Positions 1-9,627 of a stretch of 64,000 nucleotides of DNA are shown in pieces. The position numbers were made by a program, and so were the translations under genes. Source of the DNA: an uncultured Flavobacteriales bacterium (GTDB lineage: Bacteria > Bacteroidota > Bacteroidia > Flavobacteriales_D > Parvicellaceae); the NCBI GenBank assembly GCA_938075455.1, contig CALJHN010000013.1, forward strand, positions 1 to 64,000, given 5' to 3'. The notes below the pieces were generated by a model, which saw only the letters and a program-made list of their open reading frames with translations, was not told the DNA's origin and did no database searches. Each line of letters opens with the position of its first letter. Position 1 is the first letter of the stretch.

Positions 1-483
<483 letters not shown>

Positions 484-485
484 AT

Positions 486-1235
486 TTACCTAACAAAAAC
501 TAATTTTTTATTGCTAGATTCATTAGAAGAGAAATTATATCCCAATTCCTTAAATTCCTTCAAGTCTTCGATACTTTCTAGTTTATTTTTCACAATAAAA
601 TTTGCCATACTTCCTCTTGCTGCTTTTGAATAGCTCCCTACTACCTTCAGTGAATTGTTGGATTTTTCATAAAATGTACAATCAACTATAGTACTATTAA
701 TACTCTTATTAATCATAACATTAGAATACTCTTTACTTGCTAAATTTATTATTGAATTATCTTCAAAAGAATTAAAGTAGTTAGTCATTTTATCTTTCCA
801 AAATTGGATCAAGCTTTTACTTGACTCTATTTCAAATTTTAGACCCATTTCTAGTCTATATTTATTAATCCAATCAAATGGACGAAGAATTCCATAAAGA
901 CCACTTAAAATCAACAAATGATTTTGAGCATACTCCGCATCTGATAATTTCCATTTTTGAGGCTCTAAATATTTGAAAGAAGTACCTTGGTATGCAAAAA
1001 CAGCAGGTGTTTTATAGGACTTATCAGAATCCCAAAGCTGAATATCATGGATGGTTTGAGTATTTAGATTTTCACTTAATTTCATTAAAGCTTTAATCTT
1101 CTGCTTTGAAAAACCTTTTAATAATTGATGAATATTTATAGCCTCTTTTTGAAAAAAAGGAATAGAGCTAGGTGAATCTTCAATTTTAAATTGTGAATTC
1201 ATCATGGTTTTAGTTGGAGAGAGAATGATCTTCAT
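486..1235 (-). CDS. yaaA: YaaA family peroxide-stress protein (DUF328)
   Basis: 249 residues beginning MKIILSPTKTM, the diagnostic N-terminus of the YaaA/DUF328 family, with the family core AVFAYQGTSFKYLEP and the ILSGLYGILRPFDWI segment. In E. coli the homologue limits intracellular free iron during peroxide stress; its molecular mechanism is less certain. It is a soluble cytosolic protein of normal family length. It is the last gene of a minus-strand run (two glycosyltransferases, gcvT, comB-like, yaaA); its ATG lies directly after the stop codon of the upstream comB-like gene, which suggests translational coupling. No separate promoter is visible. Confidence 0.93.
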   Translation of the reverse strand: MKIILSPTKTMMNSQFKIEDSPSSIPFFQKEAINIHQLLKGFSKQKIKALMKLSENLNTQTIHDIQLWDSDKSYKTPAVFAYQGTSFKYLEPQKWKLSDAEYAQNHLLILSGLYGILRPFDWINKYRLEMGLKFEIESSKSLIQFWKDKMTNYFNSFEDNSIINLASKEYSNVMINKSINSTIVDCTFYEKSNNSLKVVGSYSKAARGSMANFIVKNKLESIEDLKEFKELGYNFSSNESSNKKLVFVR

Positions 1236-1961
1236 TTATTTCAGGAAAGCTTTAAGGTAATAGTCTTCTCTGTAAGGGACAACATCCGTCTGGTTGGCAG
1301 TCAAACAGTATTTAATATCTTCATTTAGATTTAACTTTTTTAGTCGCTTTCTATGAGATGATGCCTTTAGATATCCAAAAAAATTAGTTCTAGCAGAAAG
1401 ATATAGATATTTAGCAGCAATAGTTGAATCATTAAAACTTTCAAATTTATTTGTCTTAAGTAATTTTTCACTAATTGCTCCAGCACATATAGTATCTTCT
1501 AAACAAAATTTATTCTTCCAGCCTGAACCAAGTATTAATACACTTTTATTAAGATCTGTAAGATATTTACAGATAGCATTTAAATTCAACAATGAACCTA
1601 TTAATAAATGTTCTACATCCTTTGCAATATTTATTGCCTTGGTTCCATTTGTGGTAGTAAGAACCAATGTTTCTCCCTTTAACTTATCATTTCTATAATT
1701 TAATGGAGAATTTCCATAATTGAAACCATCAACAATTTTACCATTTCTTTCTGCGGCAACATGGAAACCTTTATTTTTATATTCTTTTGCTTCTTGGATA
1801 GTACTAACAGGGATTATTTTTTCTACTCCGTAATGAAAAGCAGTACATATAGCAGAAGTTGCTCTAAGAACATCGATCACAACTACTACTTCAAAATCCT
1901 CTGCATAAAGAGGAAATAAATTTGGAGTGAAGCAGACTTCTACTTTGGGTTTGCTAATCAT
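1236..1961 (-). CDS. comB: 2-phosphosulfolactate phosphatase family protein (ComB-like)
   Basis: 241 residues with the ComB fold signature: an N-terminal VEVCFTPNL strand, VVVIDVLRATSAI, the AAERNGKIVDGF segment, then VLTTTNGTKAI and GSGWKNKFCLEDTICAGAI. In methanogens ComB is a Mg-dependent phosphatase in coenzyme M synthesis. Bacteroidota do not make coenzyme M, so the true substrate here is unknown; involvement in sulfolactate or another small phospho-acid is possible. The 5' end overlaps the 3' end of gcvT by 8 nt, so the two are probably co-translated. Family assignment is confident, the physiological role is not. Confidence 0.88.
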   Translation of the reverse strand: MISKPKVEVCFTPNLFPLYAEDFEVVVVIDVLRATSAICTAFHYGVEKIIPVSTIQEAKEYKNKGFHVAAERNGKIVDGFNYGNSPLNYRNDKLKGETLVLTTTNGTKAINIAKDVEHLLIGSLLNLNAICKYLTDLNKSVLILGSGWKNKFCLEDTICAGAISEKLLKTNKFESFNDSTIAAKYLYLSARTNFFGYLKASSHRKRLKKLNLNEDIKYCLTANQTDVVPYREDYYLKAFLK

Positions 1962-3042
1962 TTTTTTTATAAAAAGGCAACTTAACTAATTGTGCTGGAA
2001 TAACTTTATTTCTAATTTTTAGAAATATTTTATTTCCCAATTCTGAATAATTAGATTTTACATAGCCCATTCCAATTGCTTTTCCAACTGAGGGACCCAT
2101 TGTTCCAGATGTGACATTACCAATCTGAACTCCATTTACATCCTGAATTTCATAGTCTTTTCTGGGAATTCCTCTTTCTAACAATTCAAAAGCAACTAGT
2201 TTATGTTCTGTTCCATTTTCTTTTTCATTTTTAATTAAATAATCACTTATGAATGACTTAGAAAATTTAGTTACCCAACCAAGTCCAGCTGAGATAGGAG
2301 AAGTATTATCGTTAATGTCATTTCCATACAAACAATATCCCATTTCCAGTCTTAAAGTATCTCTAGAAGCCAATCCAGCAGGAAGAACTCCAAATTCACT
2401 ACCGGATTTAAATATTAAATCCCAAATATCTTCTGCAATTTCATTAGGAACATATAGCTCGAAACCACCAGATCCGGTATATCCAGTTGCAGAGAAAATA
2501 ACATCTTTGAAAACAGAAAAATTGCCATACTTAAAATGGTAAAATTTAATTTCAGAAAGATTTAAATCTGTAAATTGTTGTAATAATTCTGTGGCTTTAG
2601 GTCCTTGAACAGCAATTAAGGAAGTATTATCAGAAATATTTTCTAATTGAGCATTACAATTATTCTGCTGGTTTATCCATTCCCAATCTTTTTCAATATT
2701 TGAGGCATTTACTACCAACATATAATGATTTTCATCTATCATGTAAGTAATCATGTCATCTACTATTCCTCCATTATTATTTGGGAAATAGGCATATTGA
2801 GCTCTTCCTGGAAACAATACAGATGCATCGTTGCTAGATATTTTCTGAATTAACTCTAGTGCGTTTTTGCCTTTAACCAGAAACTCACCCATGTGAGAAA
2901 CATCGAATACACCAACATTTTCTCTTACATTTATATGTTCAGAATTAACTCCAGAGTATTGAACTGGCATCTCATACCCTGCAAAAGGAACCATTTTTGC
3001 TCCCAATTCAATATGTTTTTTATAAAGTGCTGTTTTCTTCAT
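1954..3042 (-). CDS. gcvT: Glycine cleavage system T protein (aminomethyltransferase)
   Basis: 362 residues, the usual length for GcvT. The protein takes the aminomethyl group carried by lipoyl-GcvH, releases ammonia and passes the methylene group to tetrahydrofolate. Visible features are MVPFAGYEMPVQY near the start, GVFDVSHMGE, the folate-site motif SATGYTGSGGFELY, LPAGLASRDTLRLEMG, and the C-terminal beta-barrel with GNVTSGTMGPSVG. gcvH and gcvP are not in the window. The gene sits between glycosyltransferase genes (4-nt gap) and the comB-like gene (8-nt overlap), so it looks like part of a mixed minus-strand operon. Confidence 0.96.
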   Translation of the reverse strand: MKKTALYKKHIELGAKMVPFAGYEMPVQYSGVNSEHINVRENVGVFDVSHMGEFLVKGKNALELIQKISSNDASVLFPGRAQYAYFPNNNGGIVDDMITYMIDENHYMLVVNASNIEKDWEWINQQNNCNAQLENISDNTSLIAVQGPKATELLQQFTDLNLSEIKFYHFKYGNFSVFKDVIFSATGYTGSGGFELYVPNEIAEDIWDLIFKSGSEFGVLPAGLASRDTLRLEMGYCLYGNDINDNTSPISAGLGWVTKFSKSFISDYLIKNEKENGTEHKLVAFELLERGIPRKDYEIQDVNGVQIGNVTSGTMGPSVGKAIGMGYVKSNYSELGNKIFLKIRNKVIPAQLVKLPFYKKND

Positions 3043-3046
3043 TTAT

Positions 3047-4129
3047 TTATTTCATTAAGGAAGTATACAAATCTAAATAAGTCTTTTTAATTTTATTTTT
3101 AGAATATTTTTCCAAAACAGTTTGACGTCCCTCATCTCCTATTTTTTTTCTCAATTCTTTGTCTTCAATCAGTTTTGATAATACTTCAACCCACTGCTCT
3201 TCACCAACTGGTAAAAAACCATTTTTACCATGTACAATGATATCTTTATTCATTCCAACATTTGACATAACAGATGGTATTCCTACAGACATATAAAGTA
3301 AGCCTTTCATTCCACATTTTCCTTTTGCCCATTCATTATCAGGAAGAGGCATTATTCCTATATCAAAGGAATTAAATAACTCAACTTCTATTTTATTTTC
3401 CCACTTAAGTCCTTTTATTCCAAGCTTTTCATGGTAGTAACTTTCATCACCTATTAGCACAAAATCTATTTTATTATTGTATTTAGATTTTAATTTTAAA
3501 TAAACATCAGTAATCATTTCAAAATGTTTGACAGTGGTGTGACTTCCCACCCATCCAATTTTTACTTGGCCATCTTTATTTTGTTTTTCAATGGGCTTAT
3601 AATAATCTGTATCAACTGTGGAGGGAATAATGGTAATATTAGAACTGAACTTTGAAGCATAATTTGCCAAAAAATCATTACCACAAGTTATATGTTTACA
3701 TAATGGTAAAATTTTTTCAATCTTTTTTTCATCTTTTAAAAAGGAGATTTTTTTATTTACATCTGAAACATCTTTTACCCAAATTGCATCATCAAAATCA
3801 AAAACCATTGGTATATTTTTTTTTGAAATATAATTTTCAAATAAAATAGACTTTGTTGGAATCACTTCCCTATAAATAACTACTAAATCAAAACTTTCAA
3901 TATCTTTTAAATGTTTCCATCTTCGAAAGAACGATTTAATACCAATTTTTAATTTTTTTAAAATATTTTTAGAATAATATAAATATTTCTCATCATTTTC
4001 ATTAATAATATTAGCCAAGTTACATTGGATCCCATTATTTTCTAAAAAATCAAAAAATTGCTCAAACCTATATCTTTGGCCAGGACTTCTATCAAATCGA
4101 TGGTGAGCTAGAAATAAAATTTTTTTCAA
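3047..4129 (-). CDS. Glycosyltransferase, GT4-like (GT-B fold)
   Basis: 360 residues. The N-terminal Rossmann half begins KKILFLAHHRFDRSPGQRYR; the C-terminal half has KIGWVGSHTT and the nucleotide-sugar binding stretch KGKCGMKGLLYMSVGIPSVM, which occupies the E-x7-E position of GT4 enzymes although the classical Glu spacing is not obvious. It probably transfers a sugar onto a surface polysaccharide or lipid-linked glycan; donor and acceptor cannot be read. The only in-frame start is TTG. It lies 35 nt after a second GT and 4 nt before gcvT, and the membrane-bound NDP-sugar dehydratase is divergently transcribed just upstream, pointing to a cell-surface glycan locus that continues outside what is seen here. 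Confidence 0.85.
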   Translation of the reverse strand: MKKILFLAHHRFDRSPGQRYRFEQFFDFLENNGIQCNLANIINENDEKYLYYSKNILKKLKIGIKSFFRRWKHLKDIESFDLVVIYREVIPTKSILFENYISKKNIPMVFDFDDAIWVKDVSDVNKKISFLKDEKKIEKILPLCKHITCGNDFLANYASKFSSNITIIPSTVDTDYYKPIEKQNKDGQVKIGWVGSHTTVKHFEMITDVYLKLKSKYNNKIDFVLIGDESYYHEKLGIKGLKWENKIEVELFNSFDIGIMPLPDNEWAKGKCGMKGLLYMSVGIPSVMSNVGMNKDIIVHGKNGFLPVGEEQWVEVLSKLIEDKELRKKIGDEGRQTVLEKYSKNKIKKTYLDLYTSLMK

Positions 4130-4164
4130 AAGAGTTATATAATATTTATAAAATCAATTTAAAC

Positions 4165-5331
4165 TTAACATATTTTACGATATATCTTAAGATAAGACAT
4201 AACTCCTTTTTCAAGTGAAAAATATTGATTAGCACCTTCAATTAATTTTTGTTTTTTAAAATTTGCATTTAAAATAATTTCAAAATTAACTTTATTTAGA
4301 TCTTTTAAAACAAAACCAGATTTATACTTTTCTACAATAAAATCAACATCACCAACTGCACTATTACATATTATTGGTATTCCCATTGCCATTAACTCAC
4401 CTTGTTTAGTAGGAGATGAAAATATTTTACTAAAAGATGGCTTGATAAAACATAATGAGAAATTCCAATTTCTAGTTTTAAATGGTATATCTTCTCTGTC
4501 ACTTTCTTCAATAAGAATATTCTTTATATCAATTCCTAAGTTATCACAATAATTGAAAATAATGTCTGGATTATCTTTAGTCAAAAAATGAAATTTAGAA
4601 TCAGGAATTTTTTCATTTATCTTTTTGAAAAAAACTAACATTTCTTTTAACAAGTACCATGTCCCTAAAGAACCTAAATAACCAATTATAAAACTATTTG
4701 AGTCACGATCAACAGGCTTAAACAAATTTAAATCTGTACAACATGGGATCACTGATAAAGGAGCATAATCATTTTTGTCTTGATTTAATAAAAGTTCTTT
4801 TTTTCCATTTTGAGTTAATGATATAGTATGATCTGAGTGTATTAAAAATTGTTTTTCTTTTTTCTTAAAGTAATTATAAACGATTTTAAAAATTGGGTTT
4901 TTCAGGTTCCAAAGTCCTCCATCAACTCGTTCGTCAGCCCATATACCCCTCATGTCAAAAAGGAACTTTGTATTCCACTTTCGTTTATATTTTAGTCCGA
5001 AAATAGCTGGTATGTAACTTCTGCAATGAATCATATCAAATACATTTTTTCGCCCAAGTGTTTTTATTTTTTGATTTAATTTTAGCATATCCCATAACGT
5101 AGAAAACATAGGGGGGGATTTAGTGTATTTAATAGGGTGCCATTCTATGTTATTTTCTAAACATATTTTTTTAATTAAAGATTTATTTTTTTTAAATCTA
5201 TCAGGTTTTTCAAAACTAATTAAATGAAAAGTATAATTTTCTTTACCTAAATTGATAATATAAGGCAAGACCTGTGATTGACCTAAAGGATCGGTCATGC
5301 CATCATAAGAAAGATAAAGGATTCGTTTCAA
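4165..5331 (-). CDS. Glycosyltransferase, GT4-like, with a C7 tract near the N-terminus
   Basis: 388 residues starting from TTG with the motif LYLSYDGMTDPLGQSQV, typical of bacterial GT4 enzymes of polysaccharide clusters. The N-terminal domain contains MRGIWADERVDGG; the C-terminal domain has IGYLGSLGTWY and FSSPTKQGELMAMGIPIIC, the donor-binding loop. Substrates cannot be inferred. The codons for Ser72-Pro73-Pro74 form an uninterrupted run of seven C on the coding strand (plus-strand G at 5111-5117), an unusual tract in this AT-rich DNA and a possible slippage site. It heads the minus-strand run and is divergent from the sugar dehydratase at 5623, with 285 bp of AT-rich spacer. Confidence 0.86.
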   Translation of the reverse strand: MKRILYLSYDGMTDPLGQSQVLPYIINLGKENYTFHLISFEKPDRFKKNKSLIKKICLENNIEWHPIKYTKSPPMFSTLWDMLKLNQKIKTLGRKNVFDMIHCRSYIPAIFGLKYKRKWNTKFLFDMRGIWADERVDGGLWNLKNPIFKIVYNYFKKKEKQFLIHSDHTISLTQNGKKELLLNQDKNDYAPLSVIPCCTDLNLFKPVDRDSNSFIIGYLGSLGTWYLLKEMLVFFKKINEKIPDSKFHFLTKDNPDIIFNYCDNLGIDIKNILIEESDREDIPFKTRNWNFSLCFIKPSFSKIFSSPTKQGELMAMGIPIICNSAVGDVDFIVEKYKSGFVLKDLNKVNFEIILNANFKKQKLIEGANQYFSLEKGVMSYLKIYRKIC

Positions 5332-5611
5332 AGTTTTTTAGAATAGGAAATTATATAACACCTCGTAAATCTAACTAAGTTTTTAAAAATTTCTCCTGAA
5401 CAAATTAATAAATCATTAAATAATTATTAAAATCCTTTTACTAGTAGGTGATATTACCTAATAATACCTATTTTTTTTATATATACTTGGGTTTTTATTA
5501 TTTTAAAAGATTAAAACTTACAAACTAAATATGATTAGTATTGAAAAAACAACTTTTTTAAAAATGAAACTTGAAAATACTATTTTTTAGATCCATTATA
5601 AAAGTAAAACT

Positions 5612-5619
5612 TATATTTG
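5612..5619 (+). promoter_or_regulatory. Bacteroidota -7 box (TATATTTG) directly before the NDP-sugar dehydratase
   Basis: TATATTTG matches the TAnnTTTG consensus and ends 3 nt before the ATG at 5623, so transcription would start at or beside the start codon (leaderless). No convincing -33 TTTG is seen 17-23 nt upstream. The TTG that could serve as an alternative start at 5617 lies inside this box, which argues for the ATG. The remaining 5332-5611 spacer shows only AT-rich sequence. Confidence 0.5.
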
Positions 5620-5622
5620 TAT

Positions 5623-7506
5623 ATGCAATTTCCCAACTGGTACGTTCCAAAAAAACTAATTCTTCTATTTGATATATTTTTAACTGTTATTTCATTAATT
5701 CTTGCCTATTTAATAAGATTTGATTTCATTGATTTTTATGAGATGATCTTAATAAAACAATATAAAAGTTTAATATGGGGAATTCCAACATTAATTACAG
5801 TCAGATATTTATCATTTTTAATAGGAAAAACTCCCAATAGAATTATCAGGCACTTGTCGTATGAAGATACTCTCAGAATATTTTACACAGTTTCATCGGG
5901 TACTATATTGCTCTTCATTATATCTGCTATAAGATATTTTTTTATTGACGGTATTGCTATTTTACCAAAGTCTATTATAATTATTGAATATTTAAGCACC
6001 TTGTTTTTGATGTTGACTACAAGATTTGCAGTCAAATTATTTTACAACAATCAAAAGAAAATAAATCACGAAAAAATAAATATTCTAATCTATGGATCAG
6101 GCAAAATGGGGATCATCACAAAAAGAACTTTAGAAAGAGACAAAAATATCTCATACAACATTGTTGGCTTTATTGATGACGACCAAAAAAAAGAAGGTTT
6201 ATTAATTGAAGGAAAGACTATTATTAACACATACAATCTTAAAGAAATACTTAAGGAAAGTAAAGTTAGCGCTATAATAATTGCAATTAAAGAACCTGAA
6301 CTTAATAACAAAAGAAAATTGATAGAACTATGTCTTAAAGAGAATGTTAATGTTAAAACTGTTCCAAGTTTAGATGATTGGTATGATGGGAACTTTTCTT
6401 CAAAGCAACTAAAGGATATTAAAATTGAAGATTTATTGGGAAGAAAACCTATAAAATTATTAAATAGCTCTTTAAAAGATGAATATAAAGATAAAATAAT
6501 ATTAGTTACAGGAGCAGCTGGATCAATAGGAAGTGAAATTGTTAGACAAGTCTTAAAGTATAAACCAACAAAAGTTATTTTACTGGATCAATCTGAAAGC
6601 GGAATTTATGAGCTGAGTCATGAATTATTTTCAAAAAATAAAAAAAATAATTTTGAAATTGTAATTGGTGATATCTCTAGAAGAGAAAGAATGGAAAATC
6701 TTTTTAAAAATTTAAAGCCAAATATAGTTTTTCACGCTGCGGCTTATAAACATGTACCCTTAATGGAAGTAAATCCAAGTGAAGCAATAAGAGTAAATGT
6801 TATGGGTACAAAAATACTAGCTGATCTTTCTATTAAATCCAATGTTGAAAAATTTATTTTTATTTCTACTGATAAAGCGGTTAACCCAACAAATGTAATG
6901 GGTGCTTCAAAAAGAATATCGGAAATATACTGTCGATCAGTATCTAAAACTACAAATACAAAATTTATAACAACAAGATTTGGAAATGTATTAGGAAGTA
7001 ATGGATCTGTTATTCCTCTGTTTAAAAAACAACTAGAAAGTGGAGGACCAATTACTGTTACTCATAAAAACGTAACAAGATATTTTATGACAATTCCAGA
7101 AGCTTGTAGTTTAGTTTTAGAAGCTGGTTATATGGGTAAAGGAGGTGAAATATATGTTTTTGATATGGGAGAAAGTATTAAAATAATTGATTTGGCAAAA
7201 AAAATGATTCAATTAGCAGGATTTGAAATAGGAAAAGATATTCAAATTAAAATAACTGGTCTTAGGCCTGGTGAAAAAATGTATGAAGAACTTCTTGGAA
7301 ATGACGAAAATACAATTGGAACTCATCATCCAAAAATTATGATAGGTAAAGTAAAAACTTTTGACAATGAAATAATTAAAAAATTAGTTGACAACTTAAT
7401 TTTATTAGTAAAGAATCAAGAGAATCATAAAATTGTGAAAAACATGAAAGTAATTGTCCCGGAATTTATAAGCAATAATTCTGAATTTAGTAAGCTGGAT
7501 AATTAA
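5623..7506 (+). CDS. Membrane-bound NDP-sugar epimerase/dehydratase (CapD/FlaA1/WbpM-like)
   Basis: 627 residues from the ATG at 5623 (an in-frame TTG at 5617 falls in the promoter box). Four N-terminal transmembrane helices (about residues 12-140) are followed by two Rossmann domains with IYGSGKMG (about 158) and VTGAAGSIGSE (about 297). The second is a long SDR with YKHVPLMEVNPSEA, STDKAVNP and NVMGASK, where Met replaces the usual catalytic Tyr (Met426/Lys430), as in the UDP-GlcNAc 4,6-dehydratases PglF, WbpM and CapD. It probably supplies a 4-keto-6-deoxy sugar nucleotide at the inner membrane for the surface glycan built by the neighbouring glycosyltransferases. It is followed 18 nt later by menC, unrelated in function. 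Confidence 0.92.
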   Translation: MQFPNWYVPKKLILLFDIFLTVISLILAYLIRFDFIDFYEMILIKQYKSLIWGIPTLITVRYLSFLIGKTPNRIIRHLSYEDTLRIFYTVSSGTILLFIISAIRYFFIDGIAILPKSIIIIEYLSTLFLMLTTRFAVKLFYNNQKKINHEKINILIYGSGKMGIITKRTLERDKNISYNIVGFIDDDQKKEGLLIEGKTIINTYNLKEILKESKVSAIIIAIKEPELNNKRKLIELCLKENVNVKTVPSLDDWYDGNFSSKQLKDIKIEDLLGRKPIKLLNSSLKDEYKDKIILVTGAAGSIGSEIVRQVLKYKPTKVILLDQSESGIYELSHELFSKNKKNNFEIVIGDISRRERMENLFKNLKPNIVFHAAAYKHVPLMEVNPSEAIRVNVMGTKILADLSIKSNVEKFIFISTDKAVNPTNVMGASKRISEIYCRSVSKTTNTKFITTRFGNVLGSNGSVIPLFKKQLESGGPITVTHKNVTRYFMTIPEACSLVLEAGYMGKGGEIYVFDMGESIKIIDLAKKMIQLAGFEIGKDIQIKITGLRPGEKMYEELLGNDENTIGTHHPKIMIGKVKTFDNEIIKKLVDNLILLVKNQENHKIVKNMKVIVPEFISNNSEFSKLDN

Positions 7507-7524
7507 TGTTTTTTAAAATTTCAA

Positions 7525-8577
7525 ATGTTAGTAGCTGAAATATTTTACCATAATCTAAATTTTTTAATACCCGGTGGCACATCAAGAGGAATCTTAAAAA
7601 ATAAACCTACTTGGTTCATTAAAATATACTATATAGATAATCCAAGTGTTTTTGGTTTGGGGGAATGTGGACCAATTGAAGGACTCAGTTTTGAGTCAGG
7701 TGATAAAATGATGGATCAATTAAAAAAAGTTCAAAAATCAATTAATAATTTATCTAGCCTCGATTTATCTTTATTTCCAAGTATACAATTTGGAATTGAA
7801 AGTGCACTAAAAGACTTAAAAAATGGTGGGAAGAGAATTATTTTTCAAAACTCTTTTTTGCAAGGAAACCCAATTAAAATTAATGGGCTTATATGGATGG
7901 GGAATAAGGATTTTATGGTAAATCAAATAAAATCTAAAATTGAAAAAGGATTTAGTTGTTTGAAACTAAAAATAGGATCTATTGATTTTAAAGAAGAAAT
8001 TTCCATTTTAAAAAATATTAGAAAACAATTTAATTCTAAAGTATTAGAAATAAGGGTGGATGCAAATGGAGCATTCTCCACTAAAGATGTTTTACAAAAA
8101 TTAGACACCTTAGGAAAACTAGAGATTCATTCAATAGAACAACCTATTGCTGTAAATCAGTGGGATTACTTGAAAGAAATATGTGAAAAAACTCCAATTC
8201 CAATAGCATTAGACGAGGAATTAATACAATTTAAAAAAGAAAAAAATGAATTTATTAAATATATTTCACCTCATTTTCTTGTTTTAAAGCCCACTCTTAT
8301 TGGAGGATTTGAAGCAACTAAAGAATGGATAAATATTGCTGAAGAAAAGAATATTAAATGGTGGGTTACATCTGCTCTTGAATCTAATGTAGGTTTAAAT
8401 GCCATCGCACAGTTTTCTGCAAATTATCAGCTTAATTTACATCAAGGTTTGGGAACTGGACAACTTTTTAGTAATAATATTCCATCTCCCTTAGTGGTTA
8501 AAGGTGAATATATTTTTTATGAAAAAAATAAAACATGGGATTTGTCAAATTTTGAAAAGTCAAATGATAACAACTGA
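7525..8577 (+). CDS. menC: o-Succinylbenzoate synthase
   Basis: 350 residues of the enolase superfamily. It dehydrates SHCHC to o-succinylbenzoate in menaquinone synthesis. All key residues are visible: the KxK pair (Lys147, Lys149) in CLKLKIGS, metal ligands Asp179 (VDANGAF), Glu205 (IEQPI) and Asp230 (ALDEE), and the opposing Lys255 in VLKPTLIGG. Length fits MenC, and the following menE supports this over muconate cycloisomerase or dipeptide epimerase. The menE start codon lies within its last codons, so the pair is translationally coupled. Other men genes are outside the window. Confidence 0.93.
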   Translation: MLVAEIFYHNLNFLIPGGTSRGILKNKPTWFIKIYYIDNPSVFGLGECGPIEGLSFESGDKMMDQLKKVQKSINNLSSLDLSLFPSIQFGIESALKDLKNGGKRIIFQNSFLQGNPIKINGLIWMGNKDFMVNQIKSKIEKGFSCLKLKIGSIDFKEEISILKNIRKQFNSKVLEIRVDANGAFSTKDVLQKLDTLGKLEIHSIEQPIAVNQWDYLKEICEKTPIPIALDEELIQFKKEKNEFIKYISPHFLVLKPTLIGGFEATKEWINIAEEKNIKWWVTSALESNVGLNAIAQFSANYQLNLHQGLGTGQLFSNNIPSPLVVKGEYIFYEKNKTWDLSNFEKSNDNN

Positions 8578-9616
8578 TTATAAAGAAATATTTAATCTAG
8601 ATAAAGCTATTTTAGATGAAATAGATCCAGAAATTCATAAGTTGTTATCATTTTGGAAATCAAAAGAAAATAAAATTTCCGTATATACCTCTGGTTCTAC
8701 AGGAAGTCCAAAAAAGATAAATATTTACAAAAATCAAATGATAGCAAGTGCAAAAAATACATTGGGCTATTTTGAGATTAAAGATAATTCTACCTTTCTA
8801 AGCTGTTTACCTGTGAAATATATAGGTGGGAAAATGATATTGATAAGAGCCATTTTATCCAAAAGTAAAATTGTATTGTGTAAGCCATCAGTAAATCCAA
8901 TTAACGAACTAGATACAGAAATAGATTTTATTGCACTTACTCCACTACAATTAAATTCTCTTTTGGAGAAGAAAAATATTTTTAAGAAAATTAAACTGGC
9001 TATAATTGGAGGAGGATTGTTATCTGAAAACTTAATCTCTAAAATTCAAAAACTTAATACCAATTTCTTTCAAACTTATGGAATGACAGAAACAATTTCT
9101 CATATTGCTGTAAGAAATCTTAAAAACTGTACTAATAAAACTCCTTACAAGAGTCTAGAGGATGTTAAAATTGAATCAAACAAGAAAAATCAATTAATAA
9201 TAAATTCTAAAAAATTAGATATTGAAAATTTAGTCACCAATGATAAAGTAAAGATTTTAAGTACTAAAGAGTTTCTTTTTTTAAATAGAACTGATACAAT
9301 GATTAACTCTGGAGGACTAAAAATAAACCCTGAAGAAGTTGAAAATAAAATTTTAAAATCCTTAGGAGACAATAATTTCTTTATTGACAAAATTAAAAAT
9401 GATAAATTTGGTGAAGAAATTATCTTAATTGCTTTAAAGAAGATAAAAATAGATTTATTGATAGATTCTATTAATTTATTAAAAGACAAAAAAATTCATC
9501 CTAAGAAGATTTATATCGTAGATAAATTCATAATTAATGACAATCAGAAAATTGACAAATTAAAGTCAAAGAATTATGCTTTGAAACTAAAAAATATTCG
9601 AACACTAACGAAATAA
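8564..9616 (+). CDS. menE: o-Succinylbenzoate-CoA ligase (AMP-forming)
   Basis: 350 residues from the ATG at 8564, which overlaps the end of menC by 14 nt; an earlier in-frame ATG at 8504 would add 20 residues lying wholly inside menC and unlike any adenylating enzyme. The protein activates o-succinylbenzoate with ATP and loads CoA. Motifs: the phosphate-binding loop YTSGSTGSPKK (41-51), FFQTYGMTETISH, and the hinge region NRTDTMINSGGLKINPEEVE. It is compact for the acyl-adenylate family, as is usual for MenE in Bacteroidota. With menC it forms a two-gene menaquinone module. Confidence 0.9.
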   Translation: MITTDYKEIFNLDKAILDEIDPEIHKLLSFWKSKENKISVYTSGSTGSPKKINIYKNQMIASAKNTLGYFEIKDNSTFLSCLPVKYIGGKMILIRAILSKSKIVLCKPSVNPINELDTEIDFIALTPLQLNSLLEKKNIFKKIKLAIIGGGLLSENLISKIQKLNTNFFQTYGMTETISHIAVRNLKNCTNKTPYKSLEDVKIESNKKNQLIINSKKLDIENLVTNDKVKILSTKEFLFLNRTDTMINSGGLKINPEEVENKILKSLGDNNFFIDKIKNDKFGEEIILIALKKIKIDLLIDSINLLKDKKIHPKKIYIVDKFIINDNQKIDKLKSKNYALKLKNIRTLTK

Positions 9617-9627
9617 CATTACTGTAA

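Noticed and set aside
5617-5622. TTG start two codons upstream for the NDP-sugar dehydratase
   Set aside because: The TTG is part of the TATATTTG promoter box; the ATG at 5623 gives a normal N-terminus.
8504-8563. Twenty-residue N-terminal extension of menE
   Set aside because: It lies wholly within menC and has no similarity to adenylating enzymes; the ATG at 8564 is preferred.
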